Origin: Ornithinimicrobium faecis
GTDB taxonomy: Bacteria > Actinomycetota > Actinomycetes > Actinomycetales > Dermatophilaceae
Direction of reading: 5' to 3'
Assembly: GCF_023923225.1 (NCBI RefSeq)
Contig: NZ_CP099489.1
Location: 1,302,001 to 1,366,000, forward strand
Length of the DNA: 64,000 nt
In this document: positions 33,895 through 42,684 of the stretch, in pieces
Layout of the letters: each line of letters starts with the position of its first letter
Position numbering within the stretch: position 1 is the stretch's first letter
Translations under genes and position numbers: made by a program
The notes under the pieces: generated by a model
Seen by the model: only the letters and a program-made list of their open reading frames with translations
Told to the model about the DNA's origin: nothing
Database searches by the model: none

Positions 33895-33914
33895 GCTCAG
33901 GCTCACAGGCAGGC

Positions 33915-34736
33915 TCAGGCAAACGGCCGCTGGCCGCGCACGGACGTGAACTCAAAGAACCACGCCCGAAAGCGCGGGTCGCCCATGAGGCGGTCGAAGC
34001 GGTCGATCTCGTCCTGCTCGATGTCCACGTCGAGCAGATAGGGCGTCGCCTGGCGCACGTAGTTCTGATAGAGCAGGCACCCGGTCGTGCCGCCGGTCGT
34101 GGTGGCCATGTTGCGCTCGGAGTGCAGGTGCACCAGCCCGGCCTGCCCCATGACCTCGTCCACGTCCAGGGCCCAGCCATAGTCGGTGCCGCCCGGCCTG
34201 CAGACCTTCTCCACGGTCGCTCCCACGACACGCTCGAACAACTCGCAGTCGGCCACCGTTGGTCCCTCGACGGCGCCGAGTGAGGGGCCGAGGTATTCGC
34301 CGAGCACCAGCCACCCGCCAGGTGTCAGGGCGTTGATGAGTTCGTTGACGAGCTGGCGACGACGCGGCAGGTGCATCAGCACCAGGCGCGCGTGGATGAG
34401 GTCGTAGGGACCGCCGGGCACACCGTGGTTGATGTCATAGCGCCGGACGTCGACGTTGGCCAGGCCGCCATCGAGTTGTGAGGTCTCGACGTCGAGTGCC
34501 ACGACGCTGCCCTCGGGTTGGACGCGGCTGGCCATCCACCGGGCCATGCTGCCGCTGCCCGCGCCGATCTCGAGGCAGCGCAGGCCGGGCCTGATCCCGG
34601 TGGCGGTCAGCGCCTTGATGCTGTGCTGGTCCAGCATCAGGTCGAGATGCTCGAGCTGCTGGCGGCCGAGGTCGGTGCCCGGACCGAGCGCAGGGTCCGC
34701 CTCGCGCTGGGGTGAGGCGACATCGATGGGGGTCAC
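33915..34736 (-). CDS. SAM-dependent class I methyltransferase
   Basis: This 273-residue Rossmann methyltransferase has motif I LEIGAGSGSMARWMA (about residues 55-69), then VVALDVE (motif II acid), YDLIHARLVLMHLPRR and LTPGGWLVLGEYLG (motif post-III), close to UbiE/Coq5 or natural-product methyltransferases. The acceptor is unknown. The GTG start at 34736 has AAAGGA 9 bases upstream. It converges on the LCP gene with a 20-base gap. A cis element cannot be assigned; the 349-base upstream gap holds mainly a bidirectional terminator. Confidence 0.88.
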   Translation of the reverse strand: MTPIDVASPQREADPALGPGTDLGRQQLEHLDLMLDQHSIKALTATGIRPGLRCLEIGAGSGSMARWMASRVQPEGSVVALDVETSQLDGGLANVDVRRYDINHGVPGGPYDLIHARLVLMHLPRRRQLVNELINALTPGGWLVLGEYLGPSLGAVEGPTVADCELFERVVGATVEKVCRPGGTDYGWALDVDEVMGQAGLVHLHSERNMATTTGGTTGCLLYQNYVRQATPYLLDVDIEQDEIDRFDRLMGDPRFRAWFFEFTSVRGQRPFA

Positions 34737-35085
34737 GGTGGTGTCCTTTCGCGCGGGGGTGGCTTGCAGGATCCACCGTGCCTGTGACGTCTTTCACTGC
34801 GCTTGCATGGTGCGGCCCTGCTCCCGTGAAGGGTGGCCACCTTTCTTCGAAGTCCTGGCGAGCATGCCTCCATGGAGTGGTCATGAACTTCCCTTTGCGG
34901 ACCTCTGACTCGCCGTGCCCGTGGCCAGTCATGGGGTGGGTGCTGACCTGGTGGGAGGCTGGGACTCGGCTCAACTGAGTGAACCCGCCGGTGTTCTGTG
35001 TGCTCTGACTCGATTCATGCAGGGCAGGAACCCCGGTTGACCAGTCAACCGGGGTTCCTGCGGTGCTGATTTGCAGTGTTCGCCA
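34737..35085. other. Intergenic region between methyltransferase and esterase genes
   Basis: Apart from the terminator at 35024-35061 I see no gene. Short open frames here lack SD sites and family motifs. Confidence 0.5.
35024..35061. terminator. Perfect 18-bp stem-loop after the esterase gene
   Basis: Bases 35024-35041 are exactly complementary to 35044-35061 around a 2-base gap (4-base effective loop). It lies 25 bases past the minus-strand esterase stop and, being symmetric, can act on both strands. Confidence 0.85.
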
Positions 35086-36267
35086 TCACTCCAGCGAGGA
35101 GTAGAGCGCCGCCTCGAACGCGAGGTACTGGGTGAAGGACGTGGCGTCACCGAACGGCAGAATCTGCGTGGCCCAGAACCCCCCGTATCCATTCTTCTGG
35201 TCGATCCAGTAGAAGAGGTTGCCCAACCCTGCCCAGCCTTGGGCCCCTGCCGGGCGACCGGTCGGCGCCTCCTCGTCGTTGACCATGAATGGCAGGGACC
35301 AGGACTTGGCGGTGCCGGGGAAGAACTCCGCGTCGTTGGACAGGGTTGGGTCGACCCCCGGCAGCAGGGTGACCGAGAGGTTCTCGGGAAGGTGCCGCTG
35401 GACCGCCATACGGGCCGTCTCCTCCTGGAGGATCCGCCCCTGCGGTCCGTGACCATCGTTGAGCCACATGCGGATGAACTTCATGTAGTCACCGACCGAG
35501 CCGTACAGCCCGTGGCCACCCATGTCGACCTCCGGCGGCGAGGGCAGCTCGAGATCCATCGGGGTCAGTGAACCGTCGGCACCGCGGGCGTGCATCTGGG
35601 ACAGTCGCTGGCGCCGCGGGTCGTCCAGCGCGAATGTCATCGAGTCCATCCCCAGCGGCCCAAAGATCTCGGTGTCGAAGACTTCACCCAACCTGCGGCC
35701 GGTGAGGCCCTCGATAACCTGTCCGACCCAGTCCAGGTTGGAGCCGTACTCCCACTTTGTGCCCGGATCGAACACCATCGGGGTGCGCAGCGCGGCCGGT
35801 GTCGCCGTGGTGACGCTGGGCTGCCCCTTCTCCTGCGCGAGCCGGTAGTAGTCCTCGTTGAAGAAGTCGTATGCGAAGCCCCCGGTGTGAGTGAGCAACA
35901 TTCGGGTCGTGACGTCCTCGGTGGGGGCACGCAGGACCGGCTCCCCGTCGTCGTCGAACCCCTCCAGGACCTGGATCTCGCCGATCGCGGGGGCATAGGT
36001 ACGGGCGGGTGCGTCGAGGTCGAGCTGCCCACGCTCGACGAGCTGTAGCGCGGCAGTGGCGGTGATGGCCTTTGTGGTCGACCACATGAGGAAGATGTCC
36101 TCGGTGGTCACCGGGTCGTTGCCGCCGGAGCGGCGGACCCCGGCCGCTGTTTCGTAGACTGTCTCGTTCGCGTTGGTCAGCATCGCTACGACGCCGGGGA
36201 CCGGCGCCGGTCCGGAGACGGCCTGCTCGACCGCCGCGTCAGCGGCCTTGCGGAAAGTACTGTTCAT
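35086..36267 (-). CDS. Class C beta-lactamase-like serine esterase (family VIII type)
   Basis: This 393-residue serine hydrolase has the catalytic STTK motif at 63-66 (nucleophile Ser63, base Lys66), a YGSN motif near 170 (catalytic Tyr), and the later GGFWATQI segment in place of the KTG box. Three ATGs are adjacent; AGAGGA abuts the first, so the third (36267) has normal spacing. Its neighbour is a Baeyer-Villiger monooxygenase, so the natural substrate is probably the ester or lactone the monooxygenase makes. In acetone and butanone pathways the same pairing yields alcohol plus acid. Almost all Tyr codons are TAC, unlike the host pattern. Confidence 0.9.
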   Translation of the reverse strand: MNSTFRKAADAAVEQAVSGPAPVPGVVAMLTNANETVYETAAGVRRSGGNDPVTTEDIFLMWSTTKAITATAALQLVERGQLDLDAPARTYAPAIGEIQVLEGFDDDGEPVLRAPTEDVTTRMLLTHTGGFAYDFFNEDYYRLAQEKGQPSVTTATPAALRTPMVFDPGTKWEYGSNLDWVGQVIEGLTGRRLGEVFDTEIFGPLGMDSMTFALDDPRRQRLSQMHARGADGSLTPMDLELPSPPEVDMGGHGLYGSVGDYMKFIRMWLNDGHGPQGRILQEETARMAVQRHLPENLSVTLLPGVDPTLSNDAEFFPGTAKSWSLPFMVNDEEAPTGRPAGAQGWAGLGNLFYWIDQKNGYGGFWATQILPFGDATSFTQYLAFEAALYSSLE

Positions 36268-36318
36268 CATCATTCCTCTGCTCTGGTGCGGAATCGGTGT
36301 GTGCTAGTCGTGGGTGGT

Positions 36319-37956
36319 TCAGCGCAGGGCGAAGCCCGTGTAGCCGGCCTCCGCCGCCTCGAGGGTCCGAGCGCGGTAGTCCCCGACCCCGCCGGTGTAG
36401 GACAGGACCCGTCGCGGTTTCCCCTCGATGTTGCCCCCGACATACCAGGAGTCGGTCTGCGAGATCAGGTTCGGGTCGGCGGTCGCGTCGTGGTGCGTCA
36501 CCCAGGCCTCCTCACCCTCGGCCGTGGGCTCGATGACGCTCTTGCCGTTTTCCCGCATGTAACGGAGGCACGCCGAGATCCACTCGGTCTGCTGCTGCAG
36601 GCAGGTGGTCATGTTGCACAGCGCAGCCGACGGCGCGAGGGGCACCGCGGTCGTCAGCAGGTTCGGGTAGCCGTGCACCCCGAGCCCCATCGTGGTTCGG
36701 ATGTCCCGGCCCCACTCCTCGGTCAGGGAGCGACCGTCCCGCCCGCGGATGTCGATGCGGGTCAGCGCACCGGTCCCGGCGTCGAAGCCAGTGGCCAGGA
36801 TGATGACATCGAGCTCGTGGACGGTGCCGTCCGCCTGCTCGATTCCCTCGGGCACGATGCGGGCGATCGGGTTGTTCTTCACCCCGACCGCGTGCACGTT
36901 GTCTCGCCGGTAGGCCTCCAGGTAGTTGGACTCCAGCGGCACCCGGTGGGTCCCGAAGCCGTAGTCGGTCGGGACGAGCAGGTCGATCAGGGCCGGGTCC
37001 TGCAACCGGGCGCGCATCTTCTCCCGGACGAACTCCGAGACCTGCTCGTTGATCTCCCGGTCGAAGAACAGCTCGATGAACGAGGCCAGCCACATCTTCA
37101 GGGATCCGTTGGCGTGGACCTCCTCGAGCCGCTGCTGCCGTGCCTCGGGGGTCAGGTCGGCCCAGCTGTCCTCCCACTCGTACTCGAAGCCGGAGAAGGT
37201 GTGCGGGAGCACGCGACGGAACTCCTCGAACCGGTCCTTGTATGCCGTCACGTCCTCGGGCGTGTACGTCGGGTTGTGCATGGGCAGCACATACTGCGGG
37301 GTGCGGACGAAGACGGTCAGGTCGGCAACCTGGTCCGCGATCGTCTGGATGACCTGAATGCCGGTGGCGCCGACTCCCACGACCCCCACGCGTTTGCCAG
37401 CCAGTGCTACGTCATCGTGGGGCCACCGAGAGGTGTGGAAGATCGGGCCGCGGAAACTCTGCTGGCCCTCGAAGACGTCCTCCAGCGGGGCCGACAGCAT
37501 GCCGGCGCAGGTGATGAGGAATTGGGTGTCGATGACCTCGCCCGTGTCGGTGCGCACCGTCCACCGCCCGGCGTCCTCGTCCCACGTGGCGCTCGTGATC
37601 GTCGTGGAGAAGGTGATGTCACGACGCAGGTCCAGCCGTTCGGTGATGTAGTGCAGCCAGCGCTCGATCTCCGGTTGGGCGGGGAAGCGTTCGCTCCAGC
37701 TCCAGTCCTTGTAGAGTTCCTCATCGAAGAGGTACTGGTAGATGTAGGCCTCCGAGTCGAACTTGGCCCCCGGGTAGCGGTTCCAGTACCAGGTGCCGCC
37801 CACGTCGCTGGCCGCATCGTAGGAAGCAACGTTCAGACCCTGTTCGCGCAGTTGGTGGAGCTGGTAGAGGCCCGCCACGCCCGCGCCGATGATCAGGGCG
37901 TCAAGCGTCCGGGTGGGTTCCGTGGCTGCGGGTGCAGTCTGATCCGTCAGCGTCAT
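36319..37956 (-). CDS. Baeyer-Villiger flavin monooxygenase
   Basis: This 545-residue BVMO has FAD-binding GAGVAG at residues 24-29, DVGGTWYWNRYPGAKFDSEAYIY at about 51-73, and the BVMO fingerprint FRGPIFHTSRWP at 168-179 (F-x-G-x3-H-x3-W). The NADPH-binding Rossmann motif is GVGATGIQV. It converts a ketone to an ester or lactone with NADPH and O2. AAGGAG precedes ATG 37956. The esterase follows 51 bases downstream on the same strand, making a ketone-oxidation operon. The divergent AcoR-like regulator and the palindrome in the promoter gap point to inducible expression. Tyr codons are TAC, unlike the TAT of surrounding core genes. Confidence 0.95.
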   Translation of the reverse strand: MTLTDQTAPAATEPTRTLDALIIGAGVAGLYQLHQLREQGLNVASYDAASDVGGTWYWNRYPGAKFDSEAYIYQYLFDEELYKDWSWSERFPAQPEIERWLHYITERLDLRRDITFSTTITSATWDEDAGRWTVRTDTGEVIDTQFLITCAGMLSAPLEDVFEGQQSFRGPIFHTSRWPHDDVALAGKRVGVVGVGATGIQVIQTIADQVADLTVFVRTPQYVLPMHNPTYTPEDVTAYKDRFEEFRRVLPHTFSGFEYEWEDSWADLTPEARQQRLEEVHANGSLKMWLASFIELFFDREINEQVSEFVREKMRARLQDPALIDLLVPTDYGFGTHRVPLESNYLEAYRRDNVHAVGVKNNPIARIVPEGIEQADGTVHELDVIILATGFDAGTGALTRIDIRGRDGRSLTEEWGRDIRTTMGLGVHGYPNLLTTAVPLAPSAALCNMTTCLQQQTEWISACLRYMRENGKSVIEPTAEGEEAWVTHHDATADPNLISQTDSWYVGGNIEGKPRRVLSYTGGVGDYRARTLEAAEAGYTGFALR

Positions 37957-38020
37957 TGCTGTCTCCTTGGGTCAGGCGAATTAGTCCTGCCCCCATGCTG
38001 GATCGGTTCGGTGAGGGTGC

Positions 38021-38041
38021 GATGTCCCAAGTTGGGACATC
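38021..38041. promoter_or_regulatory. Perfect palindrome, probable operator of the BVMO regulator
   Basis: GATGTCCCAA, one central base, then TTGGGACATC forms a 21-bp perfect dyad. It lies in the 140-base gap between the divergent BVMO and regulator genes, about 65 bases from the BVMO start. The symmetry fits a dimeric Fis-type HTH. Confidence 0.7.
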
Positions 38042-38096
38042 CTCGGCCCTTGCTTCCTGTTCCCGGGCCAGGAAGACTCATGTGTCCTACGTCACG

Positions 38097-39992
38097 ATGA
38101 GGGGTGAGTTAGCGTTGACCCAGCCCACCTGGCACGCAGCCTCCGCGGACTTCACCCGGGGGGTCAAACGCATCGCGGCCGCCCGGAAACAGTTCCTCAC
38201 CGGTGAGGAACTGGCTGCCAAGGAGGGCGTCCCGGACGCCGTGGCCGCGTCCTGGCAGCGCAGCAGATCAGCCGGGGTCTTCCCCGACATCTACCGCGTG
38301 CCCTTCCATGACGATCTCGATCTCGACTCTCGCCTGGCGCGGTGCGCCAGGCCGGTCCTCGAACGCCTCAGCGCCGACATGTGCGATGTACCGGTCACGA
38401 TCGTGCTGACCGACGCCAAGGCACGGATCATCGACCGCCGGGACTGCTCGACGTCCGTGGGCCGCATCCTGGACAGTGTCGACCTGAACCCCGGGTTCAG
38501 CTTCGAGGAGGAGCACGTCGGGACCAACGGCGTGGGCAGCGTGCTGGAGACCCAGGCGCCGGTCAGCATCATCGGCGCCTCGCACTTCAGTGAGGCCCTG
38601 GTGCCGTTCGCCTGCATCGGCGCGCCCATCCTGGACCCGCTCAGCGGTCGCGCCGAGGGGGTCCTGGACGTGAGCCTCCTGGCGGGCAACTGGACACCGC
38701 TGATCGACGCGATGGTCAACGCCGCAGCCGCCGACATCGGGCGGAACCTACTGCACGACCGCAGCAGGTCACAGCAGGCGCTTTTCGACGCCTACCTGCG
38801 GGTGGACAGCCGCACCCAGGAAGGTGTCATCGCCCTCGGTGGCAGCACCATCTCCAACCAGCGCGCCCAGCGGATGCTCTCCCCGGCGGAGTCGGAGACC
38901 GTCCAGGACCACGCCAGGTTCATGTCTTGGCGCCGAGACCGGAGCTCCGATGTGCTGGGGCTCGACTCCGGTCGGCAGCTGCAGATCCGGTCTCGCACGG
39001 TCCGCGCAGGCGGCGAGCCGGTGGGCATCGCGCTGACTGTCGCCGAGATCCCCCAGGGGGACGGAGCCGAGGCCCCGCGAGCGTCCGATCACGTCGCCAG
39101 AGTGCAGCCGCTGCCTCCGCATACTCCCGGCCTCCCGCGAGCACAGGCGCCCGCGTCGGCACCGCGCAATCCCGCCTGGGTTCGGGCGCAGGACACGGTG
39201 CGCACAGCCCTGGCCCTGCAACAGACCGCGGTCGTCATGGGCGAGCCCGGCACCGGTCGGCTCAGCCTGGTGCTCGAGAGTTTCCGAGAGCGCTGGCCCC
39301 AAGGGCGTGACGTCGCGATCGACTCCGGACAGTTGTCTGCCCGCGACCGCATCAGAGTCCCGAGGCAGCACTCGGGTGACACTCCTACGCTGGTGGTCCT
39401 GCGGGGGCTGGAGCACCTGCCGGCAGAGGCGATCGGTGTCGTGAACGCCTTCTTCACCGACCTCGCATCCAGGGCCCGGTCCAGCAGCGCGACGGACTCT
39501 GCTGCCCCCTGCCTGGTAGCGGCCACGCTCGGCACAGAGGTCGCCGACGAACTGCCGTTCCACCGCATCCTGGACCACTTCGAGCACTCGGTGACCGTGC
39601 CCGCGTTGCGCCACCGCACCACCATCCTGCCGACGCTGGTCAGCAGCATCCTGGCCGACCTGGCCCCGGGCCGACGGGTGCGCCTGCACGCCGCCACTGA
39701 GCGCGTGCTCCTCTCCTACTCCTGGCCCGGCAACCTCACGCAGCTCCGTGAGGTGCTGAAGTATGCACTGGAACGGCGCCCCGTCGGAGAGATCCAGGTC
39801 GACGACCTGCCGGGATTCTGTCGCAGTTCCTCCACGCGGAGGCTGACGACGATCGAGGTGGCAGAACGCGACGCCATCATCGTGGCGCTGGAGGAGCACG
39901 ACGGCAACCGGGTCCGGGCGGCCGCAGCGCTCGGACTCTCCCGCAGTTCGCTGTACCGCAAGCTCAAGGCCTACGCGGTCACCGAGATCTGA
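38097..39992 (+). CDS. AcoR/MimR-like GAF-AAA-Fis regulator with degenerate AAA domain
   Basis: This 631-residue regulator has an N-terminal sensor/GAF region (about 40-240, with SFEEEHVGTNGVGSVLE and FSEALVPFACIGAPI), a reduced AAA domain (Walker-like GEPGTGR) and a C-terminal Fis HTH: ALEEHDGNRVRAAAALGLSRSSLYRKLK. Family proteins activate catabolic operons. The central domain shows no GAFTGA loop, the sigma-54 contact, and its Walker A lysine is replaced by Arg. It is therefore unlikely to work with sigma-54, which most actinobacteria lack. ATG 38097 is assumed; the frame stays open upstream. It is divergent from the BVMO and likely controls it. Confidence 0.88.
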   Translation: MRGELALTQPTWHAASADFTRGVKRIAAARKQFLTGEELAAKEGVPDAVAASWQRSRSAGVFPDIYRVPFHDDLDLDSRLARCARPVLERLSADMCDVPVTIVLTDAKARIIDRRDCSTSVGRILDSVDLNPGFSFEEEHVGTNGVGSVLETQAPVSIIGASHFSEALVPFACIGAPILDPLSGRAEGVLDVSLLAGNWTPLIDAMVNAAAADIGRNLLHDRSRSQQALFDAYLRVDSRTQEGVIALGGSTISNQRAQRMLSPAESETVQDHARFMSWRRDRSSDVLGLDSGRQLQIRSRTVRAGGEPVGIALTVAEIPQGDGAEAPRASDHVARVQPLPPHTPGLPRAQAPASAPRNPAWVRAQDTVRTALALQQTAVVMGEPGTGRLSLVLESFRERWPQGRDVAIDSGQLSARDRIRVPRQHSGDTPTLVVLRGLEHLPAEAIGVVNAFFTDLASRARSSSATDSAAPCLVAATLGTEVADELPFHRILDHFEHSVTVPALRHRTTILPTLVSSILADLAPGRRVRLHAATERVLLSYSWPGNLTQLREVLKYALERRPVGEIQVDDLPGFCRSSSTRRLTTIEVAERDAIIVALEEHDGNRVRAAAALGLSRSSLYRKLKAYAVTEI

Positions 39993-40042
39993 CCTGGAGG
40001 CGGTCCCATCACGCTGGCAAGCGACATGTGGTGCCTTCGGGC

Positions 40043-41974
40043 ATGAACATTGAACCTAAGGAAGCGTTAACTTTGGAAAGTCCATCCTATTTTGACAGTG
40101 TCCGCAGCAGTCTCGAAGACCCGGAGGAGTTCTGGGGTGCCGCGGCGCAGGACATCGACTGGATCCGCCGGCCGCAGACGGTGTTGGACTCCTCGCGGGC
40201 CCCGTTCTATGACTGGTTCCCCGACGGGGTGCTCAACGTCTGTTACAACGCCCTCGACCGGCACGTGGTGCACGGTCGCGCAGACCAGACGGCCCTGATC
40301 TATGACAGTCCGGTCACCGGGACCCAGCGCAGTTTCACCTATGCCGAGCTGCTCGATCAGGTGGCCCGTTTCGCCGGCGTGCTGCGCAGCCTCGGTGTCG
40401 CCAAGGGTGATCGGGTGGTGATCTATCTGCCGATGATCCCCGAGGCCGTCATCTCGATGCTGGCCTGTGCGCGCATCGGTGCCGTCCACTCGGTGGTCTT
40501 CGGCGGATTTGCCCCGGCCGAGTTGGCCGCCCGGATCGAGGATGCCGAGCCGACCGTGATCGTCTCCGCGTCCTGCGGCGTCGAGCTCACCCGGATCGTG
40601 GAGTACAAGCCGATGCTCGACGAGGCCATCGAGCGCTCCAGCCACAAGCCGGCCCACACCGTGATCGTCCAGCGTGAACAGGCCACCGCGCAGATGGGCG
40701 AGCGTGACCTGGACTGGAAGACGCTGATGAAGCCCGACGCGATCCCGACGGCCGAGTGCGTCCCGGTGCAGTCCACCGACCCGCTTTACATCCTCTACAC
40801 CTCCGGCACGACCGGAAAACCGAAGGGCATCGTGCGAGACAGTGGCGGCTATGCCACTGCCCTGCGCTGGTCGATGACCAATCTGTATGGCGTGCAGCCG
40901 GGTGAGACCTGGTTCTGCGGCTCCGACGTCGGCTGGGTGGTGGGCCACACCTACATCGTCTATGCCCCGCTGCTGACCGGTGCCACGACCGTGCTGTTCG
41001 AGGGCAAGCCGGTCGGCACCCCCGATGCTGGTGCCTACTGGCGGCTGATCCAGGAGCACGGGATCGTCGCAGCCTTCTCGGCCCCGACCGCGATCCGGGC
41101 CATCAAGAAGGTGGACCCGGACGCCAAGCTGCTGGCCGACTATGACCTCTCCTCCCTGCGCACGCTCTTCCTCGCCGGCGAGCGGCTCGACCCCGACACC
41201 TGGCAGTGGGCCACCGATGCCCTCGGCGTCCCGGTGATCGACAACTGGTGGCAGACCGAGACCGGTTGGCCCATCACGATCAACCCGATGGGCATCGGGG
41301 CGTTGCCGATCAAGCCCGGCTCCTCCGGGCCGGCCACCGCTGGCTATGACGTGCAGGTGCTGGACCCGACCGGGGCTCCTGTGGCCCCGGGCGTCGAGGG
41401 GGCGATCTGCATCCGCCAGCCCCTCCCGCCGGGCACGTTGCCCACGCTGTGGCGGGACGACGAGCGCTACGTCGACTCCTACCTGTCGGCCTTCCCCGGC
41501 TACTACCTCTCGGGCGACGGCGGCTATGTCGACGAGGACGGCTATGTCTTCATCATGGGCCGCACCGACGACGTGCTCAACGTGGCCGGCCACCGCTTGT
41601 CGACCGGGTCGATCGAGGAGGCACTGGCCGGTCACCCGTCCGTCGCCGAGTGTGCCGTCATCGGCGTGCGGGACGCGCTGAAGGGACAGGTCCCGCGTGC
41701 CCTCGTGGTCCTCAAGGCGGGCATCGAGTCGGACGCCGAGGGCGAGCAGGCGCTTCGGGCCGAGTTGATCAAGCGCGTCCGCTCCGAGGTCGGCGCCGTC
41801 GCAGCCCTCAACCGCGTGGACATCGTCGAGGCGCTGCCCAAGACCCGCTCCGGCAAGATCCTGCGCAAAACCATGCGCCAGATCGCTGACGGCGACGAAG
41901 CCTTGGTGCCCTCCACGATCGAGGACCTGACCGTCCTCGACGGGCTCCGAACAGTCCTGACTGGCGAGCAGTAG
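40043..41974 (+). CDS. prpE: Propionyl-/acetyl-CoA synthetase
   Basis: This 643-residue ANL-family enzyme most resembles PrpE. Residues show the ACAS N-terminus (YFDSVRSSLEDPEEFWGAAA), P-loop YTSGTTGKPKG, WWQTETGWPI, YLSGDGGYVDEDGYVFIMGRTDDVLNVAGHRLSTG, and the C-terminal PKTRSGKILRKTM with the acetylation-target lysine. It forms propionyl- or acetyl-CoA from the free acid, ATP and CoA. The start is uncertain: ATG 40043 is used, but a TTG at 40073 has the better SD (AAGGAAG). Downstream of the BVMO-esterase system it would capture the acid released by the esterase. Tyr codons are mixed. Confidence 0.9.
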   Translation: MNIEPKEALTLESPSYFDSVRSSLEDPEEFWGAAAQDIDWIRRPQTVLDSSRAPFYDWFPDGVLNVCYNALDRHVVHGRADQTALIYDSPVTGTQRSFTYAELLDQVARFAGVLRSLGVAKGDRVVIYLPMIPEAVISMLACARIGAVHSVVFGGFAPAELAARIEDAEPTVIVSASCGVELTRIVEYKPMLDEAIERSSHKPAHTVIVQREQATAQMGERDLDWKTLMKPDAIPTAECVPVQSTDPLYILYTSGTTGKPKGIVRDSGGYATALRWSMTNLYGVQPGETWFCGSDVGWVVGHTYIVYAPLLTGATTVLFEGKPVGTPDAGAYWRLIQEHGIVAAFSAPTAIRAIKKVDPDAKLLADYDLSSLRTLFLAGERLDPDTWQWATDALGVPVIDNWWQTETGWPITINPMGIGALPIKPGSSGPATAGYDVQVLDPTGAPVAPGVEGAICIRQPLPPGTLPTLWRDDERYVDSYLSAFPGYYLSGDGGYVDEDGYVFIMGRTDDVLNVAGHRLSTGSIEEALAGHPSVAECAVIGVRDALKGQVPRALVVLKAGIESDAEGEQALRAELIKRVRSEVGAVAALNRVDIVEALPKTRSGKILRKTMRQIADGDEALVPSTIEDLTVLDGLRTVLTGEQ

Positions 41975-42374
41975 GTCGCGTGTCGCTTTTGGTCGAACAT
42001 CCTCGTGATGCTCTGGGATCACTACAGCAGATGCTGTCGGTCATCGACCGTCTCACACACCCGCGTTCCCCAAAGTGTTGATCGCTGCGAATAAACAGGG
42101 GTGCTCCCTCGGGAGGAGCTCGTGAACAGTTGCAGATCGGAAGGAAATGCGGCCGCGACTTCCTCCATTCCGTACACAGTCTTGACGCCTCAGGCAGATC
42201 GTGGACTCCCACCGAGCTGTGACCAGTGGCCAGCCACGAGCTCAACAATAGGCCCACCGGGAAGCCCAACCCCCTACTTCGGTCGTAGTCCGCAGCGCGA
42301 CAAATACGACTTTCTCCCGATGTGGCCAGGTGCCTTAGGGCGGCACGATTGAGGCATTCGTCAGAGGAGTGCAC
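41975..42374 (+). promoter_or_regulatory. Long whiB7 leader
   Basis: Four hundred bases separate prpE from whiB7. A strong SD (GGAGG at 42112-42116) and GTG 42122 open a possible 76-codon upstream ORF ending 22 bases before whiB7. Small dyads (GTGGC/GCCAC at 42226-42237 and GTGCC/GGCAC at 42330-42346) could form alternative leader structures. Such leaders make whiB7 respond to ribosome inhibition in mycobacteria; here this is inference. Confidence 0.5.
42122..42352 (+). CDS. Possible whiB7 upstream ORF
   Basis: GTG 42122 follows GGAGG by 5 bases and reads 76 codons to TGA 42350-42352. The peptide matches no family and its codon use is weak for a protein gene. If translated it would couple ribosome passage in the leader to whiB7 expression. 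It may be non-coding. Confidence 0.3.
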   Translation: MNSCRSEGNAAATSSIPYTVLTPQADRGLPPSCDQWPATSSTIGPPGSPTPYFGRSPQRDKYDFLPMWPGALGRHD

Positions 42375-42662
42375 ATGCCGATGAGCAGTGGGGAAAAACG
42401 TCAGCTCACACACGCAGCGCGCGAGGCCAAGGACCTGCCGTGCCGGATTCAACCGGACCTGTTCTTTGCCGAGCTGCCGCAGGAGGTGGAACAGGCCAAG
42501 GCGCTCTGCCTTGAATGCCCGTTGCGAGAGCTGTGCCTGCAGACGGGGATCGAACTGCGCGAGCCGTGGGGTGTGTGGGGCGGAGAGCTCATCGAGCGGG
42601 GCCGCATCATCCCGCGGAAGCGTCCGCGCGGCCGGCCCCGCAAGAACGAGGTCGCTGCCTGA
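42375..42662 (+). CDS. whiB7: WhiB7-like redox/antibiotic-response regulator
   Basis: This 95-residue protein has the four Fe-S cluster cysteines (Cys23, Cys45, Cys48, Cys54) and the GVWGGE turn at about 66-71. The C-terminal AT-hook RGRPRK (85-90) distinguishes WhiB7 from other WhiB proteins. WhiB7 binds the primary sigma factor, recognises AT-rich DNA next to the -35 element and activates antibiotic-resistance genes. AGGAG lies 6 bases before ATG 42375; the in-frame GTG 42369 overlaps the SD. It converges on the araC gene. The long leader is consistent with regulation by translation stress. Confidence 0.95.
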   Translation: MPMSSGEKRQLTHAAREAKDLPCRIQPDLFFAELPQEVEQAKALCLECPLRELCLQTGIELREPWGVWGGELIERGRIIPRKRPRGRPRKNEVAA

Positions 42663-42684
42663 CGGCTGCCCCGTGGACCGATCG

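Noticed and set aside
34435..34974. Minus-strand frame upstream of the methyltransferase gene
   Set aside because: It runs out of frame into the methyltransferase and has low-complexity, motif-free sequence.
36286..38100. Long plus-strand open frame antisense to the BVMO gene
   Set aside because: No SD or motif; the BVMO fingerprint and FAD motifs are on the minus strand.
40067..42022. Long minus-strand open frame antisense to the acyl-CoA synthetase
   Set aside because: A codon-bias shadow of the ANL-family gene.
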